Shown here in pieces: positions 46,921 through 61,600 of a stretch of DNA of 64,000 bases. The DNA is from Cyrtodaria siliqua. Its lineage: Eukaryota; Mollusca; Bivalvia; Adapedonta; Hiatellidae. The notes under the pieces are model-generated. The model saw only the letters and a list, made by a program, of their open reading frames with translations, was not told the DNA's origin and searched no databases. The position numbers were made by a program, and so were the translations under genes. The stretch is from assembly GCA_037043455.1 (NCBI GenBank), contig JAWPHD010008293.1:53051-117050 (forward strand), written 5' to 3'. How positions within the stretch are numbered: the first letter of the stretch is position 1; the number at the start of each line of letters is the position of its first letter.

Positions 46921-47086
46921 TTATGGTTTCTGGAGGCAAGTATTAGAATCTGATAGCAAGTTTGACCACAGCAACCGGGTCCTAGTAATTTAACAAATCA
47001 ACATTATGGTTTCCGGCTGCATGTAAGGAGAACTGACAGCGAATTGACTACAGTTGCCGGATGGTCTCCGCCTGCATGTATACCCA
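46921..47086 (-). pseudogene. Two to three further decayed copies of the last exon
   Basis: 'ttatggtttctggaggcaag' ... 'tgatagcaagtttgaccaca' 'gcaaccgggtcct' (46921-46983), then 'attatggtttccggctgcat' 'gtaaggagaactgacagcga' 'attgactacagttgccgga' (47003-47061), then a stub 'ggtctccgcctgcatgtata' (47063-47082), all follow the order of the last exon on the minus strand. Acceptors and frames are destroyed. Confidence 0.65.
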
Positions 47087-49125
47087 ACAAAAAAGAATAT
47101 TCCGCAACTTTACCCATACATGTAGACACAATGAAAATATGTTTTGTTCGGTCTTATATGTTAATACCTTTGTTTAAAGGCAATCACTGTCATGAAAACA
47201 ATTTTCCTTGAATCAAACTTGTACGCAAAGTTATTCCCCTTGTTTTGGTTTAAACGGCATTTCCAGGTCTTTGTCGTTTACAATTTGATTTAACACATTT
47301 AACATCGTTTAAAGTTCCAATACGGTGTACGTGCATTCTTTGAAGTGCATTCTTTAAGGTCTCAATAATGTGTATGTGCATCGTTTAAAGTCCCAGTACG
47401 TTCTTTCATTTGTTGGATATGGTTGGGGACTATGAAATGACCCTTTAGCAGCGGTGCTCAAGAGGGTACTTTCAACATTTTCCAAAGCTCCAACAGGAAA
47501 AAATACATTTTTGTAACTGTTGGGGACGTAAAACGTTTGATATGTCTACATATTTACAAACAGCGTTTGCTAGTGACATTTCAAGAGTACGTTTTGTTTG
47601 AGACCCTGATACCAGTTACTTATTTGCTAGATCAATTTTTGTTTGTTTTGGTTTTATCTTGTATGCGTACATTGGAGACCTATAACAATAACATGAAGCG
47701 AAATACACAAGATGTCATTGATCTGACTCAATCTGACAGATGCGTCAAATAGAAGGAATCTTAGAATAGTGTTTCTTATGATTTTTGCAGCTTTCTCACG
47801 AGTTACGACATGTTCGTCATAATCATTGACTCACTGACCTTTCGTCATTGAGTGTTGCTACAGTAAGATGGAATTTTCATCGTTCTCATACTTTTTAGCA
47901 AGATAGTTTTCCAAATTCAAGACCAAATCTCCTTGAGTAGTATAACGACCTAAACTGAAATTGCATAGGTAAACACAATCAATTATGTTTACAAGCAATG
48001 GTACCGATATTTGATTGTTGACAGCGCAACTGTTTCCTTTCCCATATTGTGGTTGCGTTCTGGTTCTGGTTATATACATCCCATTGTGCCTATTTGTAAA
48101 CAGTGTATTCCATGGAGTTTTTGGGTATACGCACGGGGGAGGATGCGGGAGATGGACACGGATGGTGGTGTCCCCCTCCCGCTGGTGGGGGTCTAGGGAA
48201 GCCTCACACTGGAATATTTTTTGCAAAATTGAACCCTAAATAAGTAGTTTTGAGTGACTTACTAGAAACGCATTTTGAAGCTATTCTAATTCTTAGTAAA
48301 GTAAATTAGTGAGTAAATTATACACCCCTCACCCTAACCCCCATTCGGCTTCACTTTTTATTGCATTTTTCGCATTTTTAGCTTTTTCATTTTTCCGTCA
48401 CCCAACTCTGAAATATACGCACGGGCGTATACATGAGGTATATAAAACGCCCCTGTCTTTCCTTACTCTGCCACATCACAGGCAGACATGGAAATAGCTG
48501 TTTGAATTAAATTAAGAAGTCTGTATTAGCATTTTACACTGCACTTGTTTAACAGTAGATGGCAAATTCAATACATTCTGGGTAAGATTGCGAACCATCT
48601 GAGGTAAATTGAATTGTTTAACAAACAATGTCAACATCCTTGCTCGAATATTAAATTACAAACTTCCGCATTTTGAAGAGATATATTCAATTTAAAGGAT
48701 AGATTTTCACGAGTGGAATATTTTAAACAAACCATACAATTCTGTTCATATTTAAAATAGTTAAGATTGCATTGCTTCCGTATCATAGTATTTATTTTCC
48801 TGTAACTAAATCCAGTTGAATTGATAAGCCACTTGTAAAATATATTTGTCTCCGTACCTATCCATTTGTTCTTCTTAGCATACATGTAGTATTGTTCTTT
48901 TGTGTACCCTTCAAACAGAACAATTGACCCTTTTCCATACTTAATTAAGTATAACGCATAACATATCGATCTATGTATAATTAAAATATGTCCTGATTTG
49001 TTTGTCCTTTAAGTTATATAGTGCGTTAAAAAACAACTATCAGTGACATGTACGTCCTCTGGCGTCGTGTATATCTGTTTCTAATGCATTTCATTCTTTT
49101 CTTCTTTCTGTCTGAAAGAGCTGTG
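47087..49125. other. C1GALT1-like intron, nothing recognised
   Basis: No exon or array was seen. A G-rich stretch lies near 48130-48195, and 'atacgcacgggcgtat' near 48414 is a short palindrome. Confidence 0.4.
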
Positions 49126-49129
49126 TTTT

Positions 49130-49304
49130 TCTCTCATTCATAACTCATTTGTGGTGGAGGCAGACCACCCACTTACACCTCCCGCCACCCGTAAGAATCG
49201 ACACTTCCTCACTTACAAGTCGAGCTATCAGTGGGATTCGAACCGGCATCGGTGAGAGGCGAAGGTTTACATCGCAACGTCGTTAACCATTCGGCCACGG
49301 AGAC
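49130..49304 (-). mobile_element. tRNA-derived SINE
   Basis: On the minus strand from 49304: 'gtctccgtggccgaatggtt' 'aacgac' is a serine/leucine-type tRNA start with an A-box. 'gccggttcgaatcccactg' (about 49247-49229) carries a perfect B-box. After the tRNA-like head comes an unrelated body ('cttacgggtggcgggaggtg' 'taagtgggtggtctgcctcc') running to about 49130. The anticodon arm is not intact enough for a working tRNA. Confidence 0.75.
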
Positions 49305-49309
49305 GCTAA

Positions 49310-50165
49310 AAATGCGCAGGTAACGTATACATTTAAAGAAGTTTTTGACATAATTTTGTTAATAGATAAAGTCAATAGCTTCTACTTATCTGTTATTGTC
49401 GGAATCGTTTAAACAAGGGTAACAACTCTTGAATTATATTTCAAGCATGTTATTCTATTGTTAAAATAAATATGCATGAATAAAATATGCTTACCCTAAT
49501 TATCTTAATATAAGCGGTCTCTCAGGAAAGAAATATTGCATATATTTTGTTAATTTAAGAATGTTTTTCTAATATAATTTCACATAAATATAATTAATAA
49601 CATACATCCCCAATTTATTTTTTTCCCTTTAAATAGTTGTCATATTAGACATGATGTAGAGATTGTGCTCATCAATATTTGTCTTATTAGACATGATCAG
49701 GGAGTAAGTATACATGTATACGTACTCCCTGACATGATGTATAGATTGTGCTCATCAAACTTCTTTATAATATCTTCAGGGATACTTGAAAGATCGCAAA
49801 TCCTTGAAAATGAAGTGGAGCCATTTTGGATTCCAATAAATAGTAACATGGCGATTTTCAGAGTTGGCCTTCTCTCTTAAATTGAAGTATATGACCTAAA
49901 CTACCTCTGCCGAAAATGTGGGGCTTTTGTCCGGCTTGTAGATAGATTCGAAAAATGCATAATTCGCCCCTAGCTATAAGCATTATCGAGGTTTTAGACA
50001 ATGCTTAGCCGCTTTAAACAAAGTACAAACGAGTTATTGGTGACATTAACCCGCCAAATAACGGCAAACTTACACTACAAAACTGTTTATCAAAAATGTA
50101 TCCAGCTGTTCAGGTCATATAATAATGTAAATGTGCCGATTAAAAGTGTAGTTTTGTTCACGATT
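49310..50165. other. C1GALT1-like intron, nothing certain
   Basis: AT-rich. 'agacatgat(g/c)' with 'agattgtgctcatcaa' occurs twice (about 49648-49676 and 49732-49760), around a small palindrome 'gtatacatgtatac'. No exon. Confidence 0.4.
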
Positions 50166-50169
50166 TCTT

Positions 50170-50400
50170 AAAATACCATTTATTGAATATGCGTAAAATG
50201 AATTATGAGTTGGTAACTCGATTCGACGCTCCAGTTTTGGGGTTTAGCCTGGCTGGTCAAAGCCGATTATATGGTATCTATAGAGATTTGATTCTCAGAA
50301 TATGTCAGCTCTATATCTAACTCGTCGTCTGTAGGTTTAGAAACGGTTGTACATATGTTGTAAAAGTTGGCGGGATAGCTACTTTAAATTAAACATACTT
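50170..50400 (-). repeat. Dispersed repeat, empty-site copy of 35.66-36.25 kb
   Basis: Complement of the family described at 35661-36250, without the MITE. It therefore shows the state before insertion. Confidence 0.7.
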
Positions 50401-50849
50401 GGTGCTGTTGCTCAATAAAACCTTTCATCGTTGTCGCCGTAGTTATACGTATTACTAGTAACAATCACGGTTAGTGTACAATTGCAATGAAAGTATGTTA
50501 AGTTGGTTCACTAACAGTTTGTCTCAAAAAGTATCATTATCATTTATGTTGTTATGATGAGTCAAACCCCTTAAAATGAAACATACGTTACTGTCCCCAA
50601 ACTTCCGAATTATTTGAATAATTTTCATACTGGTCTGTGCCGTTGCCTTCCGGCGATCAAAATGTCAAGCGTTTGAACATTCCGAAGCGTCGATATACAC
50701 AAAAAGCTTGATCCCGAAGAATGACGAGATTGGCCGAGTTTTCACGATTGACAGCACAACAGAACCGAAATAATCTTTATTTTGCGTTAAGTTATTGTTT
50801 TTTTAAGCGCTCTTAATCAGCACAACTGATGTGTAACGTAGGTTACACC

Positions 50850-50972
50850 GATAAATAGAGAATAATAAATGGGTGTTTTCATATCACACCCTATATCAGT
50901 CCTGAGACGCCATATCAGCCCGAGAGCTTTAGGGTGTGATATGAAAATACACATTTTTTATTCTATTTATCA
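50850..50972. mobile_element. Foldback element, GATAAATAGA-type ends
   Basis: 'gataaatagagaataataaa' 'tgggtgttttcatatcacac' 'cct' pairs with 'agggtgtgatatgaaaatac' 'acattttttattctatttat' 'c'. The loop is about 35 bases. The end words are shared with elements at 7.35, 12.88 and 13.03 kb. Confidence 0.75.
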
Positions 50973-51759
50973 TATACTTGAGCTTTGTCGAAATTCAACT
51001 TCAGCTCCCTCAGTACGCTGTTTTCCAGGGAGAAAAAATAAAGTTTAGATCTAGTCCATTCTGATGTGCTCATGTCTGTCGCGTAAGTAGTACACAACAT
51101 TTATTTTTGTCCGAAATCTTACTGAAAATGAATTCCATTGAATTTGAAATTTTCTAATCAAGGTGAATTGTCATAAGAGGTTATTTTATCCACGGATTAT
51201 GATCTATAGCCAATAATCTGCCGCGAAAACAGGATGGAAGTAACTAATGAAACGCAGACGACAAAAAATACCCGTGACAAATCGTATACAATCGTAGCTA
51301 ATCGGTTATTTTCGTATCACTCCGGTAAAACGATCGAGATTAACATTCGGTTATTTCCGTGATATGACACTTTATTGCCTATCTTATATTCAAAAACAAC
51401 GTATTTATAGGGAAGTAAATGATAAAATCACATACTATATATTTTCAGCGACTTGCATTATGAAAACCGCCATAGTTGACTTGAAACAAGAATCATTTTG
51501 GTATATCTCATACAGTGTTCCTTGCGTAAAAAAATACATATCTCTTTAATTAATATTTTGTTTTGTTTTGAAAATGTTAATCGCTCTATTCTTGGATTTA
51601 TTTAGAAACAATGTTTATTGAGACTTATAGGATTATAAAACAACACGGATGTATAAACTTACTCTTAGGCCATAATTAAAATTATGTTTCTTTGCCCGAA
51701 CGCGACCTGAGGCCAAACTATATATATATATATTATATTCAAATTGCCTTCTCACTCAC
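50973..51759. other. C1GALT1-like intron, start side
   Basis: AT-rich, including a (TA)n run at 51720-51733. No exon. Confidence 0.4.
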
Positions 51760-52442
51760 CGTTTCCTGTGGGTTGTTTGACCATTCGTATATATACGAAG
51801 GCAACGAGCCTGTCAGATGTTGCTCCAGTGGATAAGGGTGAAATGTTTCTTTGTTGGCAGAGTCCAAAGAATTTAACACAGGAACGCCGGTAATATTCAA
51901 ACATCGTGCAATCTCTATATCCTCACTGTTTTCTGCATCATAGTCATTCGGAACCACCGGGCATGCTTCACGGTCGAAGCCGTATTCCACCAGATGGCGT
52001 AAACCACCGTTACTAATGACGTAACCAGCGCCACCACTCATGTAACCATTAACAACGTATTTATTAAAATGAAAGCCGAGGTATCCCGGTTCTTTGCTGT
52101 TATAATGTTTCAGCAAATACCTCAGGTTTTCTACTATGACGTAAGTGTCATGGTCAGCCTTTATTATCCAATCAAAATCGTTGATATAATTTTCGTAAAC
52201 ATACTGTAAAGAAAATTTTACTTTATGTATTAAATTCTTTCTTGTTTCCGCAAACGGGCTATAAATTACGTCCGGCCTCTGTATGTCCGTTTTGAGCATA
52301 AACATATACTTAGTACAACGTCTTGCCCACGTATATTTTACAACGTTTCCCTTTGTGTCTAATATATCTTCTGTCATAAGAATGAGACACAAGACACGAA
52401 CCTTGGACTTTAGAACTTCTGCTATAGTCACATCAAGAATTT
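51760..52442 (-). CDS. C1GALT1-like catalytic exon (GT31 beta-1,3-galactosyltransferase)
   Basis: The family adds galactose to O-linked GalNAc (core 1, T antigen) in the Golgi. The 3' splice site 'gttttttttattccag' precedes 52442 and the donor 'gaaacg|gtgagt' follows 51760. The 227 complete codons read ILDVTIAEVLKSKVRVLCLI, then TWARRCTKYMFML, WIIKADHDTYVIVENLRYLL, NGYMSGGAGYVIS, NSEDIEIARCLN and ETFHPYPLEQHL. These are the family motifs in order: RVLC, the DxD metal site (here DHD, usually DDD), GYMSGGAGYV, ED(V/I) and FHP. It leaves in phase 0, matching the exon at 45660. About 60-70 N-terminal residues (tail, membrane anchor, stem) are missing and would lie beyond or behind the satellite. 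It may instead be a tandem relative with a diverged role. Confidence 0.88.
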
Positions 52443-52624
52443 CTGGAATAAAAAAAACACAAAATCTACAAATACTTTCTTATTCCAGTGAGTTGCCCAA
52501 AAGCATACAACTGCAATTTGTACGGCTCTATTTTCTTTCCTCATGTTTCTTTCCGGTTCAAATTAATTATTCTCAAAGAAACCAGGGTATGCCCTATAAT
52601 CATTTACGTTTACTCCAACATAAG

Positions 52625-55600
52625 TGGTATACATATTACCGCAACACAGTAAGGCACAATACAAACTGTCGAAACACAATAACGCACAATACATACTGAC
52701 ACAACACTGTAACAGACAGAGTATGGTTTCAACTCATTGGTTAATTTAAACAACGAGATGGGCGTAGCCCATCGAGGTGTACGCTCATCTCGTTGCTATA
52801 ATTAACCAACGAGATGAAACCATACTCTATTTGTTTTCTAGCATGTCCATTTCAGCTCACTGCCATACTTTAACTTCCGATAACTGGTAGTTATAGTACA
52901 CCATTTATTCTGACAGGTGTTATTTTCAATTAAACGAATTACACCTATGCTATTACAAAGAGAATTTTCAGTGACCAAGCTACAAGGCAAAATATATACT
53001 GCCACAACACAATAAGGCAAAATACATACTGCCACAACATAATAAGGCAAAATACATACTGCCACAACACAATAAGGCACTATACATACTGCCACAACAC
53101 AATAACGCACAATACATACTGCCACAACACAATAGGGCAAAAAACATACTGCCACAACACAAAAAGGCACTATACATAGTGCCACAACACAATAACGCAC
53201 AATACATACTGCCACAACACAATAACGCACAATACATACTGTCAAAACACAATAACGTACAATACATACTGCCACAACACAATAAGGCACTATACATACC
53301 GTCACAAAACAATAACGCACAAAACACACTGCCACGACCGCCACAACACAATAACGCACTATACATACTGCCACAACACAATAAGGCACAATACATACTG
53401 CCACAACACAATAACGCACAATACATACTGCCACAACACAATAACGCACAATACATACTGCCACGACACAATAACGCACAATACATACCGCCACAACACA
53501 ATAAGCACAATACATACTGCCACAACACAATAACGCGCTATACATACCGCCACAACACAATAACGCACAATACATACTGCCACGACCGCCACAACACAAT
53601 AACGCACTACACAGACTGCCACAACACAATAAGGCACACTACATACTGCCACAACACAATAACGCACAATACATACAGCCACAACACAACAACGCACTAT
53701 ACATACAGCCACAACACAATAACGCACAATACATACCGCCACAACACAATAAGCACAATATAAACTGCCACAACACAATAACGCACTATACATACTGCCA
53801 CAACACAATAAGGCAATATACATACCGCCACAACACAATAAGGCACTATACAAACCGCCACAACACAATAAGGCACTATACATAACGCCACAACACAATA
53901 ACGCACTATACATAACGCCACAACACAATAACGCACTATACATACTGCCACAATGAGGCACAATACATACCGCCACAACAAAATAACGCACAATACATAC
54001 TGCCAAAACACAATAACGCACTATACATACTGTCACAATAAGGCACAATACATACCGCCACAACAAAATAACGCACAATACATACTGCCAAAACACAATA
54101 AGGCACTATACATACCGCCACAACACAATAAGTCACTAAACATACCGCCACAACACAATAACGCACTATACATACTTCCACAACATAATAAGGCACCATA
54201 CATACTGCCACAACACAATAACGCACTATACATAACGCCACAACACAATAAGGCACTATACATACTGCCACAACACAATAACGCACTATACATAACGCCA
54301 CAACACAATAACGCACTATACATACTGCCACAATAAGGCACAATACATACCGCCACAACAAAATAACGCACAATACATACTGTCAAAACACAATAACGCA
54401 CTATACATACTGCCACAATAAGGCACAATACATACCGCCACAACAAAATAACGCACAATACATACTGCCAAAACACAATAAGGCACTATACATACCGCCA
54501 CAACACAATAAGTCACTAAACATACCGCCACAACACAATAACGCACTATACATACTTCCACAACATAATAAGGCACCATACATACTGCCACAACACAATA
54601 ACGCACTATACATACTGCCACAACACAATAACGCACTTTATATACCGCCACAACACAATAAAGCACAATACATACTGTCACAACACAATAACGCACAATA
54701 CATACCACCACAACACAATAAGGCAAAATACATACCGCCACAACACAATAAGGCAAAATACATACTGCCACAACACAATAAGGCACAATACATACTGCCA
54801 CAACACAATAAGGCAAAATACATACTGCCACAACACAATACGCACAATACATACCGTCACAACACAATAAGGCACAATACATACTGCCACAACACAATAA
54901 CGCACAATACATACAGCCACAACACAACAACGCACTATACATACTGCCACAACACAATAACGCACAATACATACCGCCACAACACAATAAGCACAATTTA
55001 AACTGCCACAACACAATAACGCACTATACATACTGCCACAACACAATAAGGCAATATACATACCGCCACAACACAATAAGGCACTATACATACCGCCACA
55101 ACACAATAAGGCACTATACATACTGCCACAACACAATAACGCACTATACTTACTGCCACAACACAATAAGGCAATATACATACCGCCACAACACAATAAG
55201 GCACTATACATACCGCCACAACACAATAACGCACAATACATACTGCCACAACACAATAAGGCACTATACATACTGCAGCAACACAATAAGGCACTATACA
55301 TAACGCCATAACACAATAACGCACTATACATACTGCCACAATAAGGCACAATACATACCGCCACAACAAAATAACGCACAATACATACTGCCAAAACACA
55401 ATAAGGCACTATACATACTGCCACAATAAGGCAAAATACATACCACCACAACACAATAACGCACAATACATACTGCCAAAACACAATAAGGCACTATACA
55501 TAACGCCATAACACAATAACGCACTATACATACTGCCACAATAAGGCACAATACATACCGCCACAACACAATAACGCACAATACATACCGCCACAACACA

Positions 55601-58600
55601 ATAAGTCACTAAACATACCGCCACAACACAATAAAGCACTATACATACTGCCACAACATAATAAGGCACCATACATACTGCCACAACACAATAACGCACT
55701 ATACATACTGCCACAACACAATAAGGCACTTTATATACCGCCACAACACAATAAAGCACAATACATACTGTCACAACACAATAACGCACAATACATACCA
55801 CCACAACACAATAAGGCAAAATACATACCGCCACAACACAATAAGGCAAAATACATACTGCCACAACACAATAAGGCACAATACATACTGCCACAACACA
55901 ATAAGGCAAAATACATACTGCCACAACACAATACGCACAATACATACCGTCACAACACAATAAGGCACAATACATACTGCCACAACACAATAAGGAAAAA
56001 TACATACTGCCACAATACAATAAGGCACAATACGCACAATTCATACCGCCACAACACAATAAGGCACAATACATACTGCCACAACACAATAAGGCACTAT
56101 ACATACTGCCACAACACAATAAGGCACAATACATACTGCCACAACACGATAAGGCACAATACATACTGCCACAACAGGATAACGCACAATAGATACAGCC
56201 ATAACACAATAAGGCACAATACATACGTCCACAACACAATAACGCACAATACATACAGCCACAACACAATACGCACAATACATACCGCCACAACACAATA
56301 AGGCAAAACACATACCGCCACAAAACAATAAGGCACAATACATACTGCCACAACACAATAAGGCACAATACATACTGCCACAACGCAATAAGGCACAATA
56401 CATACTGCCACAACACAATAAGGCACAATACATAGTGCCACAACACAATAACGCACAATACATACTGCCACAACACAATAACGCACAATACATACCGCCA
56501 CAACACAATAAGCACAATACATACTGCCACAACACAATAACGCACTATACATACCGCCACAACACAATAACGTACAGTACATACTGCCACGACCGCCACA
56601 ACACAATAACGCACTATACATACTGCCACAACACAATAAGGCACAATACATACTGCCACAACACAATAACGCACAATACATACCGCCAAAACACAACAAC
56701 GCACTATACATACTGCCACAACACAATAACGCACAATACATACTGCCACAACACAATAAGCACAATACATACTGCCACAACACAATAACGCACTATACAT
56801 ACTGCCACAACACAATAAGGCACTATACATACTGCCACAACACAATAAGGCACAATACAAACTGCCACAACTAGATAAGGCACAATAGATACTGCCACAA
56901 AACAATGAGGCACAATACATACTTCCACAACACAATAACGCACAATACATACTGCCACAACACAATAAGCAAAATACATACTGCCACAACACAATACGCA
57001 CAATACATACTGCCACAACACAATAAGGCAAAATACATACCGCCACAAAACAATAGAGCACAATACATACTTCCACAACACAATAAGGCACAATACATAC
57101 TGCCACAACGCAATAACGCATAATACATACTGCCACAACACAATAAGGCACAATACATACTGCCACAACAAAATAACGCACAATACATACTGCCAAAACA
57201 CAATAAGGCACTATACATACCGCCACAACACAATAAGTCACTAAACATACCGCCACAACACAATAACGCACTATACATACTGCCACAACATAATAAGCCA
57301 CCATACATACTGCCACAACACAATAACGCACTATACATACTGCCACAACACAATAACGCACTTTATATACCGCCACAACACAATAAAGCACAATACATAC
57401 TGTCACAACACAATAACGCACAATACATACCACCACAACACAATAAGGCAAAAAACATACCGCCACAACACAATAAGGCAAAATACATACTGCCACAACA
57501 CAATAAGGCACAATACATACTGCCACAACACAATAAGGCAAAATACATACTGCCACAACACAATACGCACAATACATACCGTCACAACACAATAAGGCAC
57601 AATACATACTGCCACAACACAATAACGCACAATACATACAGCCACAACACAACAACGCACTATACATACTGCCACAACACAATAACGCACAATACGTACC
57701 GCCACAACACAATAAGCACAATATAAACTGCCACAACACAATAACGCACTATACTTACTGCCACAACACAATAAAGCAATATACATACCGCCACAACACA
57801 ATAACGCACTATACAAACCGCCACAACACAATAAGGCACTATACATACCGCCACAACACAATAACGCACTTTATATACCGCCACAACACAATAACGCACT
57901 TTATATACCGCCACAACACAATAACGCACAATACATACTGCCACAACACAATAAGGCACTATACATACCGCCACAACACAATAACGCACAATACATACTG
58001 CCACAACACAATAAGGCACTATACATACTGCAGCAACACAATAAGGCACTATATATAACGCCACAACACAATAACGCACTATACATACTGCCACAATAAG
58101 GCACAATACATACCGCCACAACAAAATAACGCACAATACATACTGCCAAAACACAATAAGGCACTATACATACCGCCACAACACAATAAGTCACTAAACA
58201 TACCGCCACAACACAATAACGCACTATACATACTGCCACAACATAATAAGGCACCATACATACTGCCACAACACAATAACGCACTATACATACTGCCACA
58301 ACACAATAACGCACTTTATATACCGCCACAACACAATAAAGCACAATACATACTGTCACAACACAATAACGCACAATACATACCACCACAACACAATAAG
58401 GCAAAATACATACCGCCACAACACAATAAGGCAAAATACATACTGCCACAACACAATAAGGCACAATACATACTGCCACAACACAATAAGGCAAAATACA
58501 TACTGCCACAACACAATACGCACAATACATACCGTCATACCACAATAAGGCACAATACATACTGCCACAACACAATAAGGAAAAATACATACTGCCACAA

Positions 58601-61600
58601 TACAATAAGGCACAATACGCACAATACATACCGCCACAACACAATAAGGCACAATACATACTGCCACAACACAATAAGGCACTATACATACTGCCACAAC
58701 ACAATAAGGCACAATACATACTGCCACAACACGATAAGGCACAATACATACTGCCACAACAGGATAACGCACAATAGATACAGCCACAACACAATAAGGC
58801 ACAATACATACGTCCACAACACAATAACGCACTATACATACCGCCACAACACAATAAGCAAAACAAATACTGCCACAACACAATACGCACAATACATACC
58901 GCCACAACACAATAAGGCAAAATACATACCGCCACAAAACAATAAGGCACAATACATACTGCCACAACACAATAAGGCACAATACATACTGCCACAACGC
59001 AATAAGGCACAATACATACTGCCACAACACAATAAGGCACAATACATAGTGCCACAACACAATAACGCACAATACATACTGCCACAACACAATAACGCAC
59101 AATACATACCGCCACAACACAATAAGCACAATACATACTGCCACAACACAATAACGCACTATACATACCGCCACAACACAATAACGTACAGTACATACTG
59201 CCACGACCGCCACAACACAATAACGCACTATACATACTGCCACAACACAATAAGGCACAATACATACTGCCACAACACAATAACGCACAATACATACCGC
59301 CAAAACACAACAACGCACTATACATACTGCCACAACACAATAACGCACAATACATACTGCCACAACACAATAAGCACAATACATACTGCCACAACACAAT
59401 AACGCACTATACATACTGCCACAACACAATAAGGCACTATACATACTGCCACAACACAATAAGGCTCAATACAAACTGCCACAACTAGATAAGGCACAAT
59501 AGATACTGCGACAAAACAATGAGGCACAATACATACTTCCACAACACAATAACGCACAATACATACTGCCACAACACAATAAGCAAAATACATACTGCCA
59601 CAACACAATACGCACAATACATACTGCCACAACACAATAAGGCAAAATACATACCGCCACAAAACAATAAAGCACAATACATACTTCCACAACACAATAA
59701 GGCACAATACATACAGCCACAACGCAATAACGCATAATACATACTGCCACAACACAATAAGGCACAATACATACTTCCACAACACAATAACGCACAATAC
59801 ATACTGCCACAACACAATAACGCACAATACATACCGCCACAACACAATAAGCACAATACATACTGCCACAACACAATAACGCACTATACATACCGCCACA
59901 ACACAATAACGCACAATACATACTGCCACGACCGCCACAACACAATAACGCACTATACATACTGCCACAACACAATAAGGCACAATACATACTGCCACAA
60001 CACAATAACGCACAATACATACCGCCAAAACACAACAACGCACTATACATACTGCCACAACACAATAAGCACAATACATACTGCCACAACACAATAACGC
60101 ACTATACATACTGCCACAACACAATAAGGCAATATACTTACTGCCACAACACAATAACGCACTATACAAACCGCCACAACACAATAAGGCACTATACATA
60201 CCGCCACAACACAATAACGCACAATACATACTGCCACAACACAATAAGGCACTATACATACTGCCGCAACACAATAAGGCACTATACATACCGCCACAAC
60301 ACAATAACGCACAATACATACTGCCACAACACAATAAGGCACTATACATACTGCCGCAACACAATAAGGCACTATACATACCGCCACAACACAATAACGC
60401 ACAATACATACTGCCACAACACAATAAGGCACTATACATACTGCCGCAACACAATAAGGCACTATACATACCGCCACAACACAAAAACGCACAATACATA
60501 CTGCCGCAACACAATAAGGCACTATACATACCGCCACAACACAAAAACGCACTATACATACTGCCACAATAAGGCACTATACATATCGCCACAACAAAAT
60601 AACGCACAATACATACTGCCAAAACACAATAAGGAAAAATACATACTGCCACAATACAATAAGGCACAATACGCACAATACATACCGCCACAACACAATA
60701 AGGCACAATACATACTGCCACAACACAATAAGGCACTATACATACTGCCACAACACAATAAGGCACAATACATACTGCCACAACACGATAAGGCACAATA
60801 CATACTGCCACAACAGGATAACGCACAATAGATACAGCCACAACACAATAAGGCACAATACATACGTCCACAACACAATAACGCACTTAACATACCGCCA
60901 CAACACAATAACGCACAATACATACTGCCACAACACAATAAGCAAAACAAATACTGCCACAACACAATACGCACAATACATACCGCCACAACACAATAAG
61001 GCAAAATACATACCGCCACAAAACAATAAGGCACAATACATACTGCCACAACACAATAAGGCACAATACATACTGCCACAACGCAATAAGGCACAATACA
61101 TACTGCCACAACACAATAAGGCACAATACATAGTGCCACAACACAATAACGCACAATACATACTGCCACAACACAATAACGCACAATACATACCGCCAAA
61201 ACACAATAAGCACAATACATACTGCCACAACACAATAACGCACTATACATACCGCCACAACACAATAACGTACAGTACATACTGCCACGACCGCCACAAC
61301 ACAATAACGCACTATACATACTGCCACAACACAATAAGGCACAATACATACTGCCACAACACAATAACGCACAATACATACCGCCAAAACACAACAACGC
61401 ACTATACATACTGCCACAACACAATAACGCACAATACATACTGCCACAACACAATAAGCACAATACATACTGCCACAACACAATAACGCACTATACTTAC
61501 TGCCACAACACAATAACGCACAATACATACTGCCACACCCCAATAGGACACAATACATACTGCCACAACACAATAAGGCACTATACATACTGCCACAACA

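Noticed and set aside
50985..51035. Minus-strand 'ctgagggagctgaagttgaa' stretch that reads like a coding fragment
   Set aside because: Only about 15 codons, next to a foldback element, with no proper acceptor or family match.
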